Of a DNA stretch of 64,000 bases, positions 43,529-58,549 are shown piece by piece. The stretch's first letter is position 1, and every line of letters starts with the position of its first letter. The notes beneath the pieces were generated by a model. That model was not told the DNA's origin and searched no databases. It saw nothing but the letters and a program-made list of their open reading frames with translations. A program made the translations under genes and the position numbers. The DNA comes from Megachile rotundata (lineage: Eukaryota > Arthropoda > Insecta > Hymenoptera > Megachilidae). The DNA lies in NCBI RefSeq assembly GCF_050947335.1, contig NW_027473537.1, positions 139,501 to 203,500 on the forward strand, written 5' to 3'.

Positions 43529-46500
43529 ATGATCGATAGAACGACAATTACTATACTTATTACTCTCATTATTATCAATCTAACTCATATTATTAGCCAT
43601 ATTATGCTTAAATGATCGATAGAACGACAATTACTATACTTATTACTCTTATTATTATGAATCTAACTCATATTATTAACCATATTATGCAGATATGATC
43701 GATAGAACTACAATTACTATACCCATTACTCTTATTATTGTCAATCTAACTCATATTATTAGCCATATTATGCTTATATGATCGATAGAACGACAGTTAC
43801 TATACTTATTACTCTTATTATTATCAATCTAACTCATATTATTAGCCATATTATGCAGATATGATCGATAGAACGACAATTACTACACTTATTACTATTA
43901 TTATTATCAATCTTACTCATATTATTAGCCATATTATGCTTATATGATCGATAGAACGACAATTACTATACTTATTACTCTTATTATTATCAATCTAACT
44001 CATATTATTAACCATATTATGCTTGTATGATCGATAGAACGACAATTACTATACTTATTATTCTTATTTTTATCTACCTAACTCATATTATTAGCCATAT
44101 TATGCCTAAATGATCGATAGAACGACAATTACTATACTTATTACTCTTATTATTATCAATCTAACTCATATTACTAGCCATATTATGCTTAAATGATCGA
44201 TAGAACGATAATTACTGTACTTATTACTCATATCATTATCGATCTAACTCATATTATTAGCCATATTATGCTTATATTATCGATAGAACGACAATTACTC
44301 TACTTATTACTCTTATTGTTATCAATCTAACTCATATTATTAACCATATTATGCTTATATGATCGATAGAACGACAATTACTGTACTTATTACTCATATC
44401 ATTATCGATCTAACTCATATTATTAGCCATATTATGCTTATATGATCGACAGAACGACAATTACTATACTTATTACTCTTATTATTATCAATCTAACTCA
44501 TATTATTAGCCATATTATGCTTATATGGTCGACAGAACGACAATTACTATACTTAGTATTCTTACTTTTATCAACCTAACTCATATTATTAGCCATATTA
44601 TGCTTACATGATCGATAGAACGACAATTACTATACTTATTACTCTTATTATTATGAATCTGACTCATATTACTAACCATATTATGCAGATATGATCGATA
44701 GAACTACAATTACTATACTCATTACTCTTATTATTATCAATCTAACTCATATTATTAGCCATATTATGCTTATATGATAGATAGAACGACAATTACTATA
44801 CTTGTTACTCTTATTATTATCAATCTAACTCATATTACCAGCCATATTATGCTTAAATGATCGATAGAACGACAATTACTATACTTATTACTCTTATTAT
44901 TATCAATCTATCTCATATTCTTAGCCATATTATGCTTATATGATCGATAGAACGACAATTACTGTACTCACTACTCTTATTATTATCGATCTAACTCATA
45001 CTATTAGCCAAATTATACTTATATTATCGATAGAACGACAATTACTGTACTTATTACTGTTATTATTATCAATTTAACTCATATTATTAGCCATATTATG
45101 CTTAAATGATCGATAGAACGACAATTACTATACTTATTACTATTATTATTATCAATCTTACTCATATTATTAGCTATATTATGCATATATGATCGATAGA
45201 ACGACAATTACTGTACTTATTACTCTTATCATTATCGATCTAACTCATATTATAAGCCATATTATGCTTAAATGATCGATAGAACGACAATTACTATACT
45301 TATTACTATTATTATTATCAATCTAACTCATATTATTAACCATATTATGCAGATATGATCGATAGCACGACATTTACTATACTTATTACTCTTATTATTA
45401 TCAACCTAACTCATATTATTAGCCATATTATGCTTATATTATCGATAGAACGACAATTAATGTACTTATTACTGTTATTATTATCAATCTAACTCATATT
45501 ATTAGCCATATTATGCATATATGATCGATAGAACGACAATTACTATACTCACTACTCTTACTATTATCAACCTAACTCATATTATTAGCCATATTATGCT
45601 TACATGATCGACAGAACGACAATTACTGTACTTATTACACTTACTATTATCAATCTAACTCATATTATTAGCCATATTATGCTTATATGATCGATAGAAC
45701 GACAATTACTATACTTATTACTCTTATTATTATCAATCTAACTCATATTATTAGCCATATTATGCAGATATGATCGATAGAACGACAATTACTATACTTA
45801 TTACACTCACTATTATCAATCTAACTCATATTACTAGGCATATTATGCTTAAATGATCGATAGAACGACAATTACTGTACTTATTACTCATATCATTATC
45901 GATCTAACTCATATTATTAGCCATATTATGCTTATATTATCGATAGAACGACAATTACTGTACTTGTTACTCTTATTGTTATCAATCTAACTCATATTAT
46001 TAACCATATTATGCAGATATGATCGATAGCACGACATTTACTATACTTATTACTCCTATTATTATCAACCTAACTCATATTATTAGCCATATTATGCTTA
46101 AATGATCGATAGAACGACAATTACTATACTTATTGCTCTTATTATTATGAATCTAACTCATATTATTAACCATATTATGCAGATATGATCGATAGAACGA
46201 CAATTACTATACTTATTACTCATATCATTATCGATCTAACTCATATTATTAGCCATATTATGCTTATATGATCGATAGAACGACAATTACTATACTTATT
46301 ACTCTTATTATTATCAATCTAACTCATATTATTAGCCATATTATGTAGATATGATCGATAGAACGACAATTACTATACTTATTACACTCACTATTATCAA
46401 TCTAACTCATATTATTAACCATATTATGCAGATATGATCGATAGAACTACAATTACTATACCCATTACTCTTATTATTATCAATCTAACTCATATTATTA

Positions 46501-46538
46501 GCCATATTATGCTTATATGATCGATAGAACGACAATTA
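43529..46538 (+). repeat. 3.0-kb block, copy 2
   Basis: Near-identical to 38051-41060 at 5478 bp. Its right end joins directly to a monomer with CTGTACTTACTACTCTTATC near 46543, which matches 42393 at 4150 bp rather than 41065 at 5478 bp. The difference of 1328 bp is 16 monomers, so this copy continues as a deletion derivative. The part 44970-46510 is repeated once more 4399 bp (53 monomers) downstream. Confidence 0.87.
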
Positions 46539-47192
46539 CTGTACTTACTACTCTTATCATTATCGATCTAACTCATATTATTAGCCATATTATGCTTATA
46601 TGATCGATAGAACGACAATTACTATACTTATTACTCTTATTATTATCAATCTAACTCATATTATTAGCCATATTATGCAGATATGATCGATAGAACGACA
46701 ATTACTATACTTATTACTATTATTATTATCAATCTTACTCATATTATTAGCCATATTATGCTTATATGATCGATAGAACGACAATTACTATACTTATTAC
46801 TCTTATTATTATCAATCTAACTCATATTATTAACCATATTATGCAGATATGATCGATAGAACGACAATTACTATACTTATTACTCATATCATTATCGATC
46901 TAACTCATATTATTAGCCATATTATGCTTATATGATCGATAGAACGACAATTACTATACTTATTACTCTTATTATTATCAATCTAACTCATATTATTAGC
47001 CATATTATGTAGATATGATCGATAGAACGACAATTACTATACTTATTACACTCACTATTATCAATCTAACTCATATTATTAACCATATTATGCAGATATG
47101 ATCGATAGAACTACAATTACTATACCCATTACTCTTATTATTATCAATCTAACTCATATTATTAGCCATATTATGCTTATATGATCGATAGA
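46539..47192 (+). repeat. Continuation of the deletion-derived block (copy of 42389-43042)
   Basis: Matches 42389-43042 at 4150 bp (50 monomers), including the second GTAGATATG at 47005. It is the part of the tandem 8-monomer repeat kept downstream of the 1328-bp deletion. Agreement with the source continues to about 47360. Confidence 0.83.
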
Positions 47193-48040
47193 ACGACAAT
47201 TACTGTACTTACTACTCTTATCATTATCGATCTAACTCATATTATTAGCCATATTATGCTTATATGATCGATAGAACGACAATTACTATACTTATTACTC
47301 TTATTATTATCAATCTAACTCATATTATTAGCCATATTATGCAGATATGATCGATAGAACTACAATTACTATACCCATTACTCTTATTATTGTCAATCTA
47401 ACTCATATTACTAGCCATATTATGCTTAAATGATCGATAGAACGACAATTACTATACTTATTACTCTTATTATTATCAATCTAACTCATATTATTAGCCA
47501 TATTATGCTTATATGATCGATAGAACGACAATTACTATACTCACTACTCTTATTATTATCAATCTAACTCATATTATTAGCCGTATTATGCTTATATGAT
47601 CGACAGAACGACAATTACTGTACTTACTACTCTTATCATTATCGATCTAACTCATATTATTAGCCATATTATGCTTATATGATCGATAGAACGACAATTA
47701 CTATACTTATTACTCTTATTATTATCAATCTAACTCATATTATTAGCCATATTATGCAGATATGATCGATAGAACTACAATTACTATACCCATTACTCTT
47801 ATTATTGTCAATCTAACTCATATTACTAGCCATATTATGCTTAAATGATCGATAGAACGACAATTACTATACTTATTACTCTTATTATTATCAATCTAAC
47901 TCATATTATTAGCCATATTATGCTTATATGATCGATAGAACGACAATTACTATACTCACTACTCTTATTATTATCAATCTAACTCATATTATTAGCCGTA
48001 TTATGCTTATATGATCGACAGAACGACAATTACTGTACTT
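47193..48040 (+). repeat. Second tandem 5-monomer repeat (415 bp)
   Basis: GAACTACAATT with TATACCC and ATTATTGTCAATC recurs 415 bp apart (ACTACAATT at 47359 and 47774). It is followed both times by ATTACTAGCC, GCTTAAATG, CTCACTACTC and TAGCCG with GATCGACAG. Copies are about 47193-47607 and 47608-48040. The monomer order differs from the 5-monomer repeat at 21335-22142, so the two are independent events. Confidence 0.84.
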
Positions 48041-49374
48041 ATTACACTTACTATTATCAATCTAACTCATATTATTAGCCATATTATGCTTATATGATCG
48101 ATAGAACGACAATTACTATACTTATTACTCTTATTATTATCAATCTAACTCATATTATTAGCCATATTATGCAGATATGATCGATAGAACGACAATTACT
48201 ATACTTATTACACTCACTATTATCAATCTAACTCATATTATTAACAATATTATGCAGATATGATCGATAGCACGACATTTACTATACTTATTACTCTTAT
48301 TATTATCAACCTAACTCATATTATTAGCCGTATTATGCTTAAATGATCGATAGAACGACAATTACTATACTTATTACTCTCATTATTATCAATCTAACTC
48401 ATATTATTAGCCATATTATGCTTATATGATCGACAGAACGACAATTACTATACTTATTACTATTATTTTTATCTACCTAACTCATATTATTAGCCATATT
48501 ATGCCTAAATGATCGATAGAACGACAATTACTATACTTATTACTCTTATTATTATCAATCTAACTCATATTACTAGCCATATTATGCTTAAATGATCGAT
48601 AGAACGACAATTACTGTACTTATTACTCATATCATTATCGATCTAACTCATATTATTAGCCATATTATGCTTATATTATCGATAGAACGACAATTACTGT
48701 ACTTATTACTCTTATTGTTATCAATCTAACTCATATTATTAACCATATTATGCTTATATGATCGATAGAACGACAATTACTGTACTTATTACTCATATCA
48801 TTATCGATCTAACTCATATTATTAGCCATATTATGCTTATATGATCGACAGAACGACAATTACTATACTTATTACTCTTATTATTATCAATCTAACTCAT
48901 ATTATTAGCCATATTATGCTTATATGGTCGACAGAACGACAATTACTATACTTAGTATTCTTATTTTTATCAACCTAACTCATATTATTAGCCATATTAT
49001 GCTTAAATGATCGATAGAACGACAACTACTATACTTATTACTCTTATTATTATGAATCTGACTCATATTACTAACCATATTATGCAGATATGATCGATAG
49101 AACTACAATTACTATACTCATTACTCTTATTATTATCAATCTAACTCATATTATTAGCCATATTATGCTTATATGATCGATAGAACGACAATTACTATAC
49201 TTGTTACTCTTATTATTATCAATCTAACTCATATTACCAGCCATATTATGCTTAAATGATCGATAGAACGACAATTACTATACTTATTACTCTTATTATT
49301 ATCAATCTATCTCATATTCTTAGCCATATTATGCTTATATGATCGATAGAACGACAATTACTGTACTCACTACT
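47746..49374 (+). repeat. Copy of 34217-35845 (163-monomer step)
   Basis: TATTACTAGCC at 34292 and 47821, and TTAACAATATT at 34713 and 48242, are 13529 bp apart (163 x 83). The block contains one unit of the 17-monomer repeat and then departs at about 49374. There it switches to a chain matching 44975 onward, with CATACTATTAGCCAAATTATAC. Confidence 0.84.
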
Positions 49375-49916
49375 CTTATTATTATCGATCTAACTCATAC
49401 TATTAGCCAAATTATACTTATATTATCGATAGAACGACAATTACTGTACTTATTACTGTTATTATTATCAATTTAACTCATATTATTAGCCATATTATGC
49501 TTAAATGATCGATAGAACGACAATTACTATACTTATTACTATTATTATTATCAATCTTACTCATATTATTAGCTATATTATGCATATATGATCGATAGAA
49601 CGACAATTACTGTACTTATTACTCTTATCATTATCGATCTAACTCATATTATAAGCCATATTATGCTTAAATGATCGATAGAACGACAATTACTATACTT
49701 ATTACTATTATTATTATCAATCTAACTCATATTATTAACCATATTATGCAGATATGATCGATAGCACGACATTTACTATACTTATTACTCTTATTATTAT
49801 CAACCTAACTCATATTATTAGCCATATTATGCTTATATTATCGATAGAACGACAATTAATGTACTTATTACTGTTATTATTATCAATCTAACTCATATTA
49901 TTAGCCATATTATGCA
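49375..49916 (+). repeat. Start of the 53-monomer-step copy of 44976-46518
   Basis: Matches 44976-45517 at 4399 bp (53 x 83) with the order CCAAATTATACTTATATTATCG, ATCAATTTAACTC, ATCAATCTTACTC, TATAAGCC, AGCACGACATTT and CAATTAATGTAC. Past 49917 the same alignment continues, and the block is then also alignable with 24354-28904. Confidence 0.82.
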
Positions 49917-52900
49917 TATATGATCGATAGAACGACAATTACTATACTCACTACTCTTACTATTATCAACCTAACTCATATTATTAGCCATATTATGCTT
50001 ACATGATCGACAGAACGACAATTACTGTACTTATTACACTTACTATTATCAATCTAACTCATATTATTAGCCATATTATGCTTATATGATCGATAGAACG
50101 ACAATTACTATACTTATTACTCTTATTATTATCAATCTAACTCATATTATTAGCCATATTATGCAGATATGATCGATAGAACGACAATTACTATACTTAT
50201 TACACTCACTATTATCAATCTAACTCATATTACTAGGCATATTATGCTTAAATGATCGATAGAACGACAATTACTGTACTTATTACTCATATCATTATCG
50301 ATCTAACTCATATTATTAGCCATATTATGCTTATATTATCGATAGAACGACAATTACTGTACTTATTACTCTTATTGTTATCAATCTAACTCATATTATT
50401 AACCATATTATGCAGATATGATCGATAGCACGACATTTACTATACTTATTACTCCTATTATTATCAACCTAACTCATATTATTAGCCATATTATGCTTAA
50501 ATGATCGATAGAACGACAATTACTATACTTATTGCTCTTATTATTATGAATCTAACTCATATTATTAACCATATTATGCAGATATGATCGATAGAACGAC
50601 AATTACTATACTTATTACTCATATCATTATCGATCTAACTCATATTATTAGCCATATTATGCTTATATGATCGATAGAACGACAATTACTATACTTATTA
50701 CTCTTATTATTATCAATCTAACTCATATTATTAGCCATATTATGTAGATATGATCGATAGAACGACAATTACTATACTTATTACACTCACTATTATCAAT
50801 CTAACTCATATTATTAACCATATTATGCAGATATGATCGATAGAACTACAATTACTATACCCATTACTCTTATTATTATCAATCTAACTCATATTATTAG
50901 CCATATTATGCTTATATGATCGATAGAACGACAATTACTATACTTATTACTATTATTATTATCAATCTTACTCATATTATTAGCTATATTATGCATATAT
51001 GATCGATAGAACGACAATTACTGTACTTATTACTCTTATCATTATCGATCTAACTCATATTATTAGCCATATTATGCTTAAATGATCGATAGAACGACAA
51101 TTACTATACTTATGACTATTATTATTATCAATCTAACTCATATTATTAACCATATTATGCAGATATGATCGATAGCACGACATTTACTATACTTATTACT
51201 CTTATTATTATCAACATAACTCATATTATTAGCCATATTATGCTTATATTATCGATAGAACGACAATTAATGTACTTATTACTGTTACTATTATCAATCT
51301 AACTCATATTATTAGCCATATTATGCATATATGATCGATAGAACGACAATTACTATACTCACTACTCTTACTATTATCAACCTAACTCATATTATTAGCC
51401 ATATTATGCTTAAATGATCGATAGAACGACAATTACTATACTTATTACTATTATTATTATCAATCTTACTCATATTATTAGCTATATTATGCATATATGA
51501 TCGATAGAACGACAATTACTGTACTTATTACTCATATCATTATCGATCTAACTCATATTATTAGCCATATTATGCTTATATTATCGATAGAACGACAATT
51601 ACTGTACTTATTACTCTTATTGTTATCAATCTAACTCATATTATTAACCATATTATGCAGATATGATCGATAGCACGACATTTACTATACTTATTACTCC
51701 TATTATTATCAACCTAACTCATATTATTAGCCATATTATGCTTATATGATCGATAGAACGACAATTACTATACTTATTATTCTTATTTTTATCAACCTAA
51801 CTCATATTATTAGCCATATTATGCTTAAATGATCGATAGAATGACAATTACTATACTTATTGCTCTTATTATTATGAATATAACTCATATTATTAACCAT
51901 ATTATGCAGATATGATCGATAGAACGACAATTACTATACTTATTACTCATATCATTATCGATCTAACTCATATTATTAGCCATATTATGCTTATATGATC
52001 GATAGAACGACAATTACTATACTTATTACTCTTATTATTATCAATCTAACTCATATTATTAGCCATATTATGTAGATATGATCGATAGAACGACAATTAC
52101 TATACTTATTACACTCACTATTATCAATCTAACTCATATTATTAACCATATTATGCAGATATGATCGATAGAACTACAATTACTATACCCATTACTCTTA
52201 TTATTATCAATCTAACTCATATTATTAGCCATATTATGCTTATATGATCGATAGAACGACAATTACTGTACTTACTACTCTTATCATTATCGATCTAACT
52301 CATATTATTAGCCATATTATGCTTATATGATCGATAGAACGACAATTACTATACTTATTACTCTTATTATTATCAATCTAACTCATATTATTAGCCATAT
52401 TATGCAGATATGATCGATAGAACGACAATTACTATACTTATTACTATTATTATTATCAATCTTACTCATATTATTAGCCATATTATGCTTATATGATCGA
52501 TAGAACGACAATTACTATACTTATTACTCTTATTATTATCAATCTAACTCATATTATTAACCATATTATGCTTGTATGATCGATAGAACGACAATTACTA
52601 TACTTATTATTCTTATTTTTATCTACCTAACTCATATTATTAGCCATATTATGCTTAAATGATCGATAGAACGACAATTACTATACTTATTACTCTTATT
52701 ATTATCAATCTAACTCATATTACTAGCCATATTATGCTTAAATGATCGATAGAACGACAATTACTATACTTATTACTCTTATTATTATCAATCTAACTCA
52801 TATTATTAGCCATATTATGCTTATATGATCGATAGAACGACAATTACTATACTCACTACTCTTATTATTATCAATCTAACTCATATTATTAGCCGTATTA

Positions 52901-54467
52901 TGCTTATATGATCGACAGAACGACAATTACTGTACTTATTACACTTACTATTATCGATCTAACTCATATTATTAGCCATATTATGCTTATATGATCGATA
53001 GAACGACAATTACTAGACTTATTACTCTTATTATTATCAATCTAACTCATATTATTAGCCATATTATGCAGATATGATCGATAGAACGACAATTACTATA
53101 CTTATTACACTCACTATTATCAATCTAACTCATATTATTAACAATATTATGCAGATATGATCGATAGCACGACATTTACTATACTTATTACTCTTATTAT
53201 TATCAACCTAACTCATATTATTAGCCGTATTATGCTTAAATGATCGATAGAACGACAATTACTATACTTATTACTCTCATTATTATCAATCTAACTCATA
53301 TTATTAGCCATATTATGCTTATATGATCGACAGAACGACAATTACTATACTTATTATTCTTATTTTTATCAACCTAACTCATATTATTAGCCATATTATG
53401 CTTAAATGATCGATAGAAGGACAATTACTATACTTATTACTCTTATTATTATGAATCTAACTCATATTATTAACCATATTATGCAGATATGATCGATAGA
53501 ACTACAATTACTATACCCATTACTCTTATTATTATCAATCTAACTCATATTATTAGCCATATTATGCTTATATGATCGATAGAACGACAATTACTGTACT
53601 TACTACTCTTACCATTATCGATCTAACTCATATTATTAGCCATATTATGCTTATATGATCGATAGAACGACAATTACTATACTTATTACTCTCATTATTA
53701 TCAATCTAACTCATATTATTAGCCATATTATGCTTAAATGATCGATAGAACGACAATTACTATAATTATTACTCTTATTATTATGAATCTAACTCATATT
53801 ATTAACCATATTATGCAGATATGATCGATAGAACTACAATTACTATACCCATTACTCTTATTATTGTCAATCTAACTCATATTATTAGCCATATTATGCT
53901 TATATGATCGATAGAACGACAGTTACTATACTTATTACTCTTATTATTATCAATCTAACTCATATTATTAGCCATATTATGCAGATATGATCGATAGAAC
54001 GACAATTACTACACTTATTACTATTATTATTATCAATCTTACTCATATTATTAGCCATATTATGCTTATATGATCGATAGAACGACAATTACTATACTTA
54101 TTACTCTTATTATTATCAATCTAACTCATATTATTAACCATATTATGCTTGTATGATCGATAGAACGACAATTACTATACTTATTATTCTTATTTTTATC
54201 TACCTAACTCATATTATTAGCCATATTATGCCTAAATGATCGATAGAACGACAATTACTATACTTATTACTCTTATTATTATCAATCTAACTCATATTAC
54301 TAGCCATATTATGCTTAAATGATCGATAGAACGACAATTACTGTACTTATTACTCATATCATTATCGATCTAACTCATATTATTAGCCATATTATGCTTA
54401 TATTATCGATAGAACGACAATTACTGTACTTATTACTCTTATTGTTATCAATCTAACTCATATTATT
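49917..54467 (+). repeat. Distant copy of the 4.5-kb block at 24354
   Basis: Matches 24354-28904 monomer for monomer at 25563 bp, including GCTTACATG, ATTACTAGGC, TATGACTATT, GATAGAATGAC, TACTAGACTT, TTAACAATATT and TATAATTATT. At the right end it continues with GCTTATATG near 54480 where the other copy has GCAGATATG. The final 1.66 kb is the first unit of the 20-monomer tandem repeat. Confidence 0.87.
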
Positions 54468-54469
54468 AA
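52810..54469 (+). repeat. 20-monomer unit, copy 1 (1660 bp)
   Basis: TACTAGACTT at 53011 and 54671, TTAACAATATT at 53139 and 54799, and TATAATTATT at 53761 and 55421 are all 1660 bp apart (20 x 83). The left edge is between TTAGCC at 52809 and the sister TTAACC at 54469. This unit is inside the distant 4.5-kb copy, so the tandem duplication arose on this side only. Confidence 0.89.
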
Positions 54470-56167
54470 CCATATTATGCTTATATGATCGATAGAACGA
54501 CAATTACTATACTCACTACTCTTATTATTATCAATCTAACTCATATTATTAGCCGTATTATGCTTATATGATCGACAGAACGACAATTACTGTTCTTATT
54601 ACACTTACTATTATCGATCTAACTCATATTATTAGCCATATTATGCTTATATGATCGATAGAACGACAATTACTAGACTTATTACTCTTATTATTATCAA
54701 TCTAACTCATATTATTAGCCATATTATGCAGATATGATCGATAGAACGACAATTACTATACTTATTACACTCACTATTATCAATCTAACTCATATTATTA
54801 ACAATATTATGCAGATATGATCGATAGCACGACATTTACTATACTTATTACTCTTATTATTATCAACCTAACTCATATTATTAGCCGTATTATGCTTAAA
54901 TGATCGATAGAACGACAATTACTATACTTATTACTCTCATTATTATCAATCTAACTCATATTATTAGCCATATTATGCTTATATGATCGACAGAACGACA
55001 ATTACTATACTTATTATTCTTATTTTTATCAACCTAACTCATATTATTAGCCATATTATGCTTAAATGATCGATAGAAGGACAATTACTATACTTATTAC
55101 TCTTATTATTATGAATCTAACTCATATTATTAACCATATTATGCAGATATGATCGATAGAACTACAATTACTATACCCATTACTCTTATTATTATCAATC
55201 TAACTCATATTATTAGCCATATTATGCTTATATGATCGATAGAACGACAATTACTGTACTTACTACTCTTACCATTATCGATCTAACTCATATTATTAGC
55301 CATATTATGCTTATATGATCGATAGAACGACAATTACTATACTTATTACTCTCATTATTATCAATCTAACTCATATTATTAGCCATATTATGCTTAAATG
55401 ATCGATAGAACGACAATTACTATAATTATTACTCTTATTATTATGAATCTAACTCATATTATTAACCATATTATGCAGATATGATCGATAGAACTACAAT
55501 TACTATACCCATTACTCTTATTATTGTCAATCTAACTCATATTATTAGCCATATTATGCTTATATGATCGATAGAACGACAGTTACTATACTTATTACTC
55601 TTATTATTATCAATCTAACTCATATTATTAGCCATATTATGCAGATATGATCGATAGAACGACAATTACTACACTTATTACTATTATTATTATCAATCTT
55701 ACTCATATTATTAGCCATATTATGCTTATATGATCGATAGAACGACAATTACTATACTTATTACTCTTATTATTATCAATCTAACTCATATTATTAACCA
55801 TATTATGCTTGTATGATCGATAGAACGACAATTACTATACTTATTATTCTTATTTTTATCTACCTAACTCATATTATTAGCCATATTATGCCTAAATGAT
55901 CGATAGAACGACAATTACTATACTTATTACTCTTATTATTATCAATCTAACTCATATTACTAGCCATATTATGCTTAAATGATCGATAGAACGACAATTA
56001 CTGTACTTATTACTCATATCATTATCGATCTAACTCATATTATTAGCCATATTATGCTTATATTATCGAAAGAACGACAATTACTGTACTTATTACTCTT
56101 ATTGTTATCAATCTAACTCATATTATTAACCATATTATGCTTATATGATCGATAGAACGACAATTAC
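54470..56167 (+). repeat. 20-monomer unit, copy 2
   Basis: Repeats 52810-54469 with very few changes: CTGTTCTTATTAC near 54591 against CTGTACTTATTAC, and ATCGAAAGAACG near 56067 against ATCGATAGAACG. The match ends at about 56168, where CTATACTCAC is replaced by CTGTACTTATT. It is also the first part of the 49-monomer repeat. Confidence 0.89.
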
Positions 56168-57625
56168 TGTACTTATTACTCTTATTATTATTAATCTAAC
56201 TCATATTATTAACCATATTATGCTAATATGATCGATAGAACGACAATTACTATACTTATTACACTCACTATTATTAATCTAACTCCTATTATTAACCATA
56301 TTATGCAGATATGATCGATAGCACGACATTTACTATACTTATTACTCCTATTATTATCAACTTAACTCATATTATTAGCCATATTATGCTTATATGATCG
56401 ATAGAACGACAATTACTATACTTATTATTCTTATTTTTATCAACCTAACTCATATTATTAGCCATATTATGCTTAAATGATCGATAGAACGACAATTACT
56501 ATACTTATTGCTCTTATTATTATGAATCTAACTCATATTATTAACCATATTATGCAGATATGATCGATAGAACGACAATTACTATACTTATTACTCATAT
56601 CATTATCGATCTAACTCATATTATTAGCCATATTATGCTTATATGATCGACAGAACGACAATTACTATACTTATTACACACACTGTTATCAATCTAACTC
56701 ATATTATTAACCATATTATGCTAATTTGATCGATAGAACGACAATCACTATACTTATTACTCTTATTATTATCAATCTGACTCATATTATTAGCCGTATT
56801 ATGCTTAAATGATCGATAGAACGACAATTACTATACTTATTACTCTTATTATTATCAATCTAACTCATATTATTAGCCATATTATGCTTATATGGTCGAC
56901 AGAACGACAATTACTATACTTAGTATTCTTATTTTTATCAACCTAACTCATATTATTAGCCATATTATGCTTAAATGATCGATAGAACGACAATTACTAT
57001 ACTTATTACTCTTATTATTATGAATCTGACTCATATTACTAACCATATTATGCAGATATGATCGATAGAACTACAATTACTATACTCATTACTCTTATTA
57101 TTATCAATCTAACTCTTATTATTAGCCATATTATGCTTATATGATCGATAGAACGACAATTACTATACTTGTTACTCTTATTATTATCAATCTAACTCAT
57201 ATTACCAGCCATATTATGCTTAAATGATCGATAGAACGACAATTACTATACTTATTACTCTTATTATTATCAATCTATCTCATATTCTTAGCCATATTAT
57301 GCTTATATGATCGATAGAACGACAATTACTGTACTCACTACTCTTATTATTATCGATCTAACTCATACTATTAGCCAAATTATACTAATATTATCGATAG
57401 AACAACAATTACTGTACTTATTACTGTTATTATTATCAATTTAACTCATATTATTAGCCATATTATGCTTAAATGATCGATAGAACGACAATTACTATAC
57501 TTATTACTATTATTATTATCAATCTTACTCATATTATTAGCTATATTATGCATATATGATCGATAGAACGACAATTACTGTACTTATTACTCTTATCATT
57601 ATCGATCTAACTCATATTATAAGCC
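54485..57625 (+). repeat. 49-monomer step block, copy 1
   Basis: Matches 58550-61691 at 4066 bp after the 82-bp monomer at 58388 (49 x 83 minus 1). TTAACAATATT at 54799 and 58865, and GCTAATTTGATCG with CTAATTTG at 56721 and 60787, share this distance, as do GCTAATATG and ACACACTGTTATC. Around 56040-56240 the order of two or three monomers differs between copies while the total number stays the same. Confidence 0.86.
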
Positions 57626-58549
57626 ATATTATGCTTAAATGATCGATAGAACGACAATTACTATACTTATTACTATTATTATTATCAATCTAACTCATAT
57701 TATTAACCATATTATGCAGATATGATCGATAGCACGACATTTACTATACTTATTACTCTTATTATTATCAACCTAACTCATATTATTAGCCATATTATGC
57801 TTATATTATCGATAGAACGACAATTAATGTACTTATTACTGTTATTATTATCAATCTAACTCATATTATTAGCCATATTATGCATATATGATCGATAGAA
57901 CGACAATTACTATACTCACTACTCTTACTATTATCAACCTAACTCATATTATTAGCCATATTATGCTTATATGATCGGCAGAACGACAATTACTGTACTT
58001 ATTACACTTACTATTATCAATCTAACTCATATTATTAGCCATATTATGCTTATATGATCGATAGAACGACAATTACTATACTTATTATTCTTATTTTTAT
58101 CTACCTAACTCATATTATTAGCCATATTATGCAGATATGATCGATAGAACGACAATTACTATACTTATTACTATTATTATTATCAATCTTACTCATATTA
58201 TTAGCCATATTATGCTTATATGATCGATAGAACGACAATTACTAGACTTATTACTCTTATTATTATCAATCTAACTCATATTATTAACCATATTATGCTT
58301 GTATGATCGATAGAACGACAATTACCATACTTATTATTCTTATTTTTATCTACCTAACTCATATTATTAGCCATATTATGCTTAAATGATCGATAGAGGG
58401 CAATTACTATACTTATTACTCTTATTATTATCAATCTAACTCATATTACTAGCCATATTATGCTTAAATGATCGATAGAACGACAATTACTATACTTATT
58501 ACTCTTATTATTATCAATCTAACTCATATTATTAGCCATATTATGCTTA
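57626..58549 (+). repeat. Right-domain linker with the 82-bp monomer
   Basis: About eleven monomers carry GCTTAAATG, AGCACGACATTT, CAATTAATGTAC, GCATATATG, GATCGGCAG, TATCTACC and ATCAATCTTACTC. The first half resembles 49690-50040. It includes the 82-bp monomer at 58388-58469. No gene-like sequence is visible. Confidence 0.77.
58388..58469 (+). repeat. 82-bp monomer with altered conserved box
   Basis: GATCGATAG starts at 58388 and next at 58470, a spacing of 82. The box reads GATCGATAGAGGGCAATTAC where the consensus has GATCGATAGAACGACAATTA. One base is lost and the second CpG is destroyed. It is the only length change I found inside the otherwise best-conserved part of the monomer. Confidence 0.92.
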
